From positions 27,226 to 91,225 of the forward strand of contig JADNRY010000248.1 in the NCBI GenBank assembly GCA_015501585.1: a stretch of 64,000 nucleotides of DNA. Direction: 5' to 3'. Under the pieces are notes generated by a model. It did no database searches. It saw only the letters and a program-made list of their open reading frames with translations, and was not told the DNA's origin. The stretch comes from Rhodocollybia butyracea. Taxonomy: Eukaryota; Basidiomycota; Agaricomycetes; Agaricales; Omphalotaceae. Numbering within the stretch: the first letter of the stretch is position 1; the number at the start of each line of letters is the position of its first letter. Of the stretch, positions 57,333-64,000 are shown piece by piece. The position numbers and the translations under genes are program-made.

Positions 57333-58637
57333 ATGTGCTCCTCCGTTGAGTTTGCATACCAGACACTCTACATTCCCAACTCTCCTGTTGCCCGAGCCGG
57401 GTTACGCGCTCTAATCGATCGGACACAAAGCGATCTTCAAACGTGTTCCGAGATTACCATTTGTAGCCAGATTTCGAGAGTCCTTGAACTGCAAGAATCT
57501 CTGTTGGCTCCATTTCGAACCCTTCCCTCGGAGGTTTTGACAGAAATATTTCAATTAGCTATCGAGACATCCAGTAAACCTGGTATCACCTATTCATCGA
57601 CATCCCTAGAGCCTACCAAGCTATCTGGATGTATCTTTCTACTCACCTGGATCTGCTTTTGGTGGCGAAATGAGGCTCTTTCATACCCTACTTTCTGGTC
57701 CAGGATAATGGTTTATGACCCTTCGCATGCACGACTCACTACCGAAGTGACTGCATTTCTGACTGAATGCATTTTACGATCGGGAGTCTCGGTACCTCTG
57801 AGTATTGAGATTTCTTTACAAAGCGATGAAAGTCCTCCTGCTGTCATTGACATGTTGGTAGCGCGCGATCACAGATGGAGACTGGCCACCTTGTCATTCG
57901 GTTCCCCTCGCCAGATTGCCACCACGTTCCCCTTCGAACCCTCCGCTACACATTTTCCTCTTCTTAAAAATCTGTCCTTTCGATCTTATAATCATTCCAG
58001 CATAGGTTCTGTCCAAAATCCAATCTTGGAGTGTCACCCTCCTCTCCAGACACTGGAGCTATCTGTACTCTCAGAGTCTTATCCAGATGTCATAGGGAGT
58101 CGAAACTTGGAGGCCTTAAAAGTTGGCTGCTACAGCGGTGTATCTCTTGCCAGGTTATTCCACATCTGCCCTTGTTTGGAGTTCTTGACACTCCAATCTT
58201 TTGAATTCAAAGGAAACCCTGGTACTAATCAAATCACTTGCCAGTCCTCCCTGTTGACCTTAGACATCGGTGGGGACAAGGTTAATGAGGATAAGGTAGA
58301 ACATGGGGCCTGGACTGGTGTTACACTCCCTAAGTTGACCAAACTCGATGTCACACTACCGGACCTTATTGATCATGATTACTGGGAAGCAGCTTACGAA
58401 GCCGACACTTCCCTCAGCGAGTTGAAAGAGGTAGTAAAGCAATCGAAGTGTACATTACAGCGCGTCAATCTGATAATGTATGCAGTAGATTATAAACAAC
58501 TACTTGAGCCCCAGCTCACACTCCAGACTGCGGACAAGTTTTTCGAGGACTTGCCAGTCAGAGTGGAAGGGTCTTTTGTGGAAAACGAGTCATTGAATAA
58601 ATGGAGGGAAGGTATGGCTATAAGTATGCTAATTTGA
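57333..58637 (+). CDS. F-box protein with LRR-like C-terminal region, copy 2
   Basis: The first ATG is 57333 (MCSSVEFAYQTLYIPNSPVA), which aligns with MYSSLETAYQAL of the gene at 20122-21550. F-box core LAPFRTLPSEVLTEIFQLA, then LLTWICFWWRNEALS and the same LRR-like region. The last block before the end (FEDLPVRVEGSFVENESLNKW) is strongly conserved with copy 1, while the final seven residues differ (GMAISMLI), so the end is shorter or slightly shifted. Intact, single exon. Confidence 0.8.
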   Translation: MCSSVEFAYQTLYIPNSPVARAGLRALIDRTQSDLQTCSEITICSQISRVLELQESLLAPFRTLPSEVLTEIFQLAIETSSKPGITYSSTSLEPTKLSGCIFLLTWICFWWRNEALSYPTFWSRIMVYDPSHARLTTEVTAFLTECILRSGVSVPLSIEISLQSDESPPAVIDMLVARDHRWRLATLSFGSPRQIATTFPFEPSATHFPLLKNLSFRSYNHSSIGSVQNPILECHPPLQTLELSVLSESYPDVIGSRNLEALKVGCYSGVSLARLFHICPCLEFLTLQSFEFKGNPGTNQITCQSSLLTLDIGGDKVNEDKVEHGAWTGVTLPKLTKLDVTLPDLIDHDYWEAAYEADTSLSELKEVVKQSKCTLQRVNLIMYAVDYKQLLEPQLTLQTADKFFEDLPVRVEGSFVENESLNKWREGMAISMLI

Positions 58638-58825
58638 CAATGATGTTCAAGTTGAGGTGAAAGTGATTCCTACTGTTTACTACCTACAGGTTTGATGAAA
58701 AGAATTTTAATAACTTGGCAATACATAGAGGGATTACTTAATTCAAGAGCTTACTTCATCCAGTGGAAAGTATGCAAAAACAGTTCGATTTATAGAGGAA
58801 ATACTGTATGCAACACATGTTTTGA

Positions 58826-60324
58826 TCATCGCACATTGGCATTCTTGAAGCCTTCTCCAAGTGGAAGCTCTTTCAAACCCAACTCAATCTCCTTTGGCAA
58901 GCTCTCATGAAAACTGTCAGCCAAATCGGTGTGCTTTGCACTCCATCCCAACTCTTTGATTAATCGGTCAGAGCGGCAGAATTGATTGGAGCTCATTACA
59001 TCGGCCCCTGCATAGGGTATGATCAATAGTTTGAAGTGAGTAAGGTATTTTGAGATAGTAGAATGCTTACAAGGACCGAGTTGTTCCATAATTTGTGCCG
59101 AAAACGGAATCGGCCTGGCTGTGGATTCTGAGACGAGTCCTTGATTCAAGAGCACCTAGATCGTGTCATCATCGGATATTAGCAGTTCGGAGAGTCCTTA
59201 GTATGCAGACATGGAATAAGATCCAGATGATTAACTCACATCTCCAATCATTTGACACACGCTTAACATGGAAACCATGTACTTCGATACAATAAAATCT
59301 GTATATGGCATAAGATGTCAAGTATGTAAGGAAATTCAGTAATGCTTGGGGTTACTCACAAAAACCATTATCACCTTCACCCATGTTTTTCCCTTCTAAA
59401 GCTCCACTGAGCACCGACGAAACCGCGCTCGCAACATCTTTGATGTGAATACAACCAAGGACGTTCCGACCAGGGCCAATTGTACCTGCAGAGATGGGGT
59501 TGGTTACTTGTACAAACAGCCTCTGAGTTCGAGGCACTACGAGAAAATCACACACCTACGTGGCCTGCCTGAGAGGCGAGTTCGAGGTACATGCGGATAG
59601 GACGGGTGACTGGTTGGATGCCTGGCCCAACACCTATTACAGCGTTGGACTACTTAGCATATTTCCATTATAGATATTCACACATACCATAGATGAACCC
59701 AGGAAATAGGATCATCGTTCTCACCAATGGGCTCGTCTTGCTCGCTTGAGCGATAGTTTCACAAGCACCTTTTAGATGGTTGCCTTCGAATTCTGGACTC
59801 TTCAAGGTGTTACCAGTGAATTCGGTGTCGAGCCAGATATGTTTGGGCGTGATAAACTCTCCTGCAGATGCATATGATATAACACTAGTTCCAGCCATGT
59901 GGATGTAGATTGGCGCGGGAGGGAACTAGTCGCGCGGGCTTTGAGACCTCGGAGAGTAGCTTGCGTGTGAATCAGTATCGTTCGTTAATGAGTGGATAAG
60001 TAAGCACTGGAACTTCATATCAACAACTCGCCAAAACTTACCGTTTACGCTACCCATATGCTCCGCAGCCGCAACGTTGATTACTACATCTGTCTTCTTC
60101 GCTTCGGCTTCAATCACACTGATATCTTCCAAGCTGCCCTCTATTAGTTCAAGGTTTGGATGCAACGACTGCAGATGCGTGATTTTGCTGGATGAGAGGT
60201 TTCTCGCTAGCGCACGGACAGGCAGCGAGGGAAATTCTGCCGCGAGTGAAAGTAAAACTTGACCTCCGACGTACCCTGTGGCTCCAAGGAGGAATATAGA
60301 CTTAGAGTGGACGGACGTTGACAT
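58826..60324 (-). pseudogene. NAD(P)-binding (SDR/NmrA-like) protein, copy 2, with a 1-base deletion
   Basis: Same exon order as copy 1: MSTSVHSKSIFLLGATGYVG, then the Rossmann segment, then exons ending in a TGA at 58826. At about 59913 the second exon lacks one base relative to copy 1 (minus strand CCCTCCCGCGCC against CCCTCCCTGCGCC), which shifts the frame after ATLRGLKARATSSLP. The rest is well conserved, so the lesion is recent or a sequencing error. Confidence 0.65.
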
Positions 60325-61438
60325 TCTTTAGGTGAGAGACTAGCTGGGAAGGGAACTAGCAGATTTGTGCTCATATATGAACAGTTAGTGTGAAGACCAC
60401 TTCCTTTTATAGATTTGGGTATCGAATGGGCTTTGGCCACATGAGGAAAGCGTACTAGAATCATATGGCTATATTCAGAGGATAAGGCGGTCCATGAATG
60501 ACCCATGTCCCAAAAAATATCGAGGAAAAGAGATTGCAACCCGAGAGGTACAGATCTGTGCTACAGTGTGTATCCAAACGTCCAGGCCGATCGAACATCG
60601 CAGGGTCTCGTGTTTCGTTTTCGTTCCAACGCACATCTCCATTCGCCAGAAAAAGAAGCTTCCAACGGGAGAACGTGTAAAAGCAAAAATAGAACTCGAG
60701 GTCATCTTGTAACCAGTCACTGAGACGTCTCCATGGGTTGATATGCATAACTTGTCAATGCGTCGGCTCTTGGGACCGGCATTTGTGCATTATACTATAA
60801 AAAAGCTATACAACTCAATTTTTGGTGTCTTACTCAAGTACACGCTGCATTGTGGTGAGCAATACGAACAAAGAAACTGACATTGCAAATTGAATAGCTC
60901 TATAAACGCCTTGCGGTGCTCTAGGGCATTCTACCAAATGCATTTTGGACAGTGAGCGATCACTTTCATACAACATGAGCTTGTCTGACGCATACTTGTC
61001 CAATCCCTCTTGGTTTGGTTATGGCGACGCAATGCTAGCCGTCGGAACAGAGAATAGGTATTCAGCATATCTGTCTGCGAGTTGTTGCTTACTCGAGAGA
61101 CCGTAGTAAAGCAAAATTGACGTTGAAGTTGGAGTCAATACTCGCATGTCGTCAGCAGAGATAACGGTTGAATTTAGAGCCAAATAGGATTTACGAGGCA
61201 TTCTGAGCCCGGGTCACTGGGACACTTCGTTTCAGATGACAATGTATCTGAAGGTGGTACCAAAGCTCGAAAGACGGCGGGAGAGGCGTAGCGAAAAAGT
61301 GAAGGGCACAGCACCGGTTAACGACCTATTTGTTGAGTTTGGAGTTTGGGGTAGACTTGTACACCCATTTTTTTTTGAGGATGACAGACTTGATGGAGCG
61401 GCAGATGCTGGAGTGCACCTAAGGTCTGGGTCATGAAC

Positions 61439-63153
61439 CCCAGTGAAAATTGACATGATTGAAATCGATTGAAATCGAGTGAGATTGAGTGATATTGGTT
61501 CAAATTGAGCGATATCGGTTCAGATTGGAAACTGTCAGCAAGTGACAGGTGTATTTACTTGTCACCGAGGAGAACCGATCTCCTTCAAAAAGTGAGACTT
61601 TAACCGATTTTTTTTGATTAAGATTGGATGGAATTGGTTTCCATTGTTTCACATTGTATCATATTGAAAGAAATTGGTTCTTATTATTGCAGTTTTTTTT
61701 GGCTTTCAAATCTGTTAAAATCAATTCATGTTCATTATCATTGGTTCAAAATGGTTCATATCTATGTACGTCGATTCTATATACATATACACCACACCAG
61801 GCCACACCATACTTGCAAGCAAACAAATCAGAGAAATTGCTGCCTTTGAAGCGAGTTTGAAAAGACTTAGTTATCTCTTGAGTTATCTGAAACTGAATAG
61901 CGCGTATTTGCAGTCGGTTTGGTGACCTCGGCGTCTCCTCGCTACGTCGCACAGCGATCGCGGATGACGACCGCAAGCTTGTCACGCCGTCTCATCGGCG
62001 TCTCCTCGTTACATGTAATGAACAAGGTAGAACTCACTGAGTCTGCTTCAGGTGTGTTGGCTATCTGTGAAGCGTGAAACCAGTCATTAGTAGGTTAATT
62101 GAATGAACAGCAAATGAAGAACACACCTGAATTGCTGTCTATACACCAGTTCTTGACCAGTTCAAAATGTGTTAAGGATAGTTTTTGGAATCTTCAGATG
62201 ATTGAGCAAAGAGACAGAAGTAATTAGTAAGATATCTTCAGACAGAGTAAGGACAGAGATAACAGAAGGGTGATTGTGGTGGTCTGTAAGAGAAATGCCT
62301 TTAGGGTTAGTCCTGCAACTTTTTCAGGGTGAAAAAATTCAGACGTCAAAATATTTCGAATGAGCGGAGCGCTCGGGACGGAACACATGATACTACAGTA
62401 ACAGATGACAATATGTGACTAACATCGTTACTCGTCGTTATATCTCTTATTTCTTGCAATCTGGTACTTATTTTAAGTTGTTTTTATGATTTTTTGGCAT
62501 GTTTTGAACTCTAAGCTGCGTACAAATGGAATCAGGAATGCCATGGCCCAGTTTTCACTGCTATCTGTACTCCTCAGGGCATAGAACTGTGTAGTCAGGT
62601 CTGTGTGCACAAGAAGAAAGATACGAGGTCATACTAAGGATAAAATGTAGCCAAAAGAATACACATGATATAGAAGAGTATTTTCTTTCATTTTCTCCTG
62701 TTCTGTGCTCTTTATTATACCTTTGCACCTCCCTAATTCATAGTAATTGCATGATCCTACACGACGTGACAAAAGGTGACAACAAGGTCATTCTATTGCG
62801 CCATCATACGACCGTAGCGCCTTGTAGCGCCGGCCAAAGATATTTTGATGCCCGAAATTTTCGCCCTGAAAAAGTTGCAGGACTAAGCCTTAGTGTTTTG
62901 ACTTGCATAAAATATTTTTATGGCACAGCGTTCTCTTGACATGTCGACGGGGCAACTTTTTAATAGCTTAGATTGTTCAGAACAGCGTAGAACCAATGTG
63001 GTTCAAAACTAACAGATTCAGTATGTATTGATTTGGGTAAGGGATTGACAGCTACCAATTTCATCTGATTTCACTCAATCTTGTCCGATTTCACTCAATT
63101 TCATCCAATTTCATTCAATCTCAACCATTTAAACCATGTCGATTTTCACTGGG
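61439..63153. mobile_element. Non-autonomous TIR DNA transposon, 1.7 kb, superfamily undetermined
   Basis: The ends are an inverted repeat, CCCAGTGAAAATTGACATG on the left and its complement (one mismatch) on the right. CATGAAC is repeated directly outside both ends (61432-61438 and 63154-63160). Inside each end are runs of GATTGAAATC/GAGTGAGATTG words. No transposase ORF. Removal of the element rejoins two parts of the duplicated spacer. Confidence 0.8.
62304..62889. mobile_element. PIF/Harbinger-type (Tourist-like) MITE nested in the TIR element
   Basis: Inverted repeats of about 50 bases, starting GGGTTAGTCCTGCAACTTTT on the left and GGCTTAGTCCTGCAACTTTT on the complementary right side. 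They are flanked by TTA (62301-62303 and 62890-62892), the typical PIF/Harbinger target duplication. 586 bases, no ORF. Confidence 0.75.
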
Positions 63154-64000
63154 CATGAACGTTTGAACGATGAGTAAAGAGATGAGGATCTCAACTGGGA
63201 GGCGCGTGAATGGGTCTTGCGCTAGCAAAGAACGATGTCTAGGAACGAGACCGGAAGTTGCAAGAAAGAAACCGTGATGCTAAGATTTATTCAAGGATCA
63301 ACCAGCAAATACTACAGCGTGAAAAATAAGATAGGTTTCTGCACGTCATATGCCACTATTACTTACCTGATGATCAATGTTCATCAGTCCCTTCCATTAC
63401 TGACAACACAATTTCTCTGCACCACCCATTACAGCCAGGTCTACGTGAGCAGGCACAGAATACCCCATGTCGCAACCAGTTCACGAGCCATTCATACACT
63501 CCATACTCTAGAGACTTGCGTTCTCAACGCTCTGCAGCAGGCGATAGCAAGAGGCGTAGACAGGAAAGTAAGACCGCTTGTCTTGTCTACTGGTAGTGGA
63601 GAACAACCGGAGAACGACTCGGACAAGACTCAGAGAACGATAATTAGCCTGGTGGCAAGGGTTTGACGTACCCTCATGGTCCAAATTCCCAGGCTCAGCC
63701 GTGATGCCGCTGATATCCCAGACCCGAAGATTACTCTCAGTGTACAAGATGTTGGTTCAAAACAATGGTGAAAGGCGTTATGAGATATCCGACAATGGAC
63801 CACACCTTCAGCATATAGTTTTCCGTATATCTCATTTCTTATTTTTTACTTTCCCTTCATTCCACCAAAATTCACGTAAGCCGGAAGCCAGACGGCAATG
63901 TCTGCCATCACGGCTATGCCTGGGAATTTGGACCATGATGGTCTGTCGAACCCTTGCCACCAGGCTTTATTAGTGAAACACTTTTCTCACTAACTACAAG
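63154..64000. other. Remainder of the third duplicated spacer and right edge
   Basis: 63160-63300 resembles 57060-57190 (e.g. GGAACGAGAC, GGAAGTTG). After that similarity fades. A 143-codon plus-strand ORF (63235-63666) has no recognised motif. Confidence 0.4.

Larger units (their letters stand above)
53260..61438. repeat. Tandem duplication of an F-box + SDR gene pair
   Basis: Unit 1 is about 53260-57190 and unit 2 about 57333-61438. Gene order, orientation (convergent), introns and spacer sequence correspond. A partial third unit continues at 61170-61438 and, after an inserted element, at 63154-63300. Confidence 0.75.

Noticed and set aside
1..64000. CRISPR array, operons or bacterial ribosome-binding sites
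   Set aside because: No regularly spaced direct repeats with unique spacers; genes have spliceosomal introns, so the DNA is eukaryotic.

Overview
The window looks like nuclear DNA of a basidiomycete, most likely an agaricomycete (mushroom-forming) fungus. Genes are split by short GT-AG introns of about 45-70 bases. The gene families are typical of that group: KDZ transposases with a CxC2 cysteine cluster, expanded F-box proteins, MYND-finger proteins, fungal multi-membrane-span proteins, DUF6699 proteins, and large families of unknown function. No bacterial features are present. All calls are from reading; no searches were run.

Layout. 1-8.7 kb: a JmjC-like gene, a tRNA-like gene with a possible intron, a MYND-finger gene broken by one stop codon, and a decayed member of an agaricomycete family that is cut by a retrotransposon. 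8.7-12.0 kb: a non-autonomous LTR retrotransposon that encodes only a Gag-like protein. Its LTRs, leader, coding region and 3' untranslated region are packed with perfect short hairpins. 12.9-18.1 kb: a Ty1/copia element with complete LTRs, a 5-base target duplication and a copia-type half-tRNA primer site, but frameshifted genes. It lies inside a fungal membrane-protein gene. 19.7-21.9 kb: F-box gene copies, one nearly complete and two partial. 23.3-25.0 kb: a trypsin-like protein gene.

25.8-46.8 kb: a candidate giant KDZ DNA transposon of about 21 kb. It is bounded by inverted repeats of about 100 bases, has ATTTAAAT-rich arrays just inside both ends, and carries a KDZ/CxC2 transposase gene plus at least eight other genes. 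These include an HMG-box-like gene with a tandemly duplicated exon+intron and several proteins I do not recognise. Hairpin-cluster repeats recur inside it.

47-52.9 kb: a small gene, a kinase-like/DUF6699 gene, an Ala-rich hypothetical gene and an ABC-transporter pseudogene fragment. 53.2-61.4 kb: a tandem duplication of about 4.1 kb whose unit is an F-box gene converging on an NAD(P)-binding (SDR/NmrA-like) gene; the second SDR copy has a 1-base frameshift. A third partial unit is split by a 1.7-kb terminal-inverted-repeat element (7-base target duplication), which itself contains a 0.59-kb PIF/Harbinger-type MITE (TTA duplication).

Overall this is transposon-rich accessory DNA. The two signals most likely to be undescribed are the hairpin-saturated gag-only LTR element and the multi-gene KDZ element. 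Exon boundaries are inferred by eye and may be off by a few bases.
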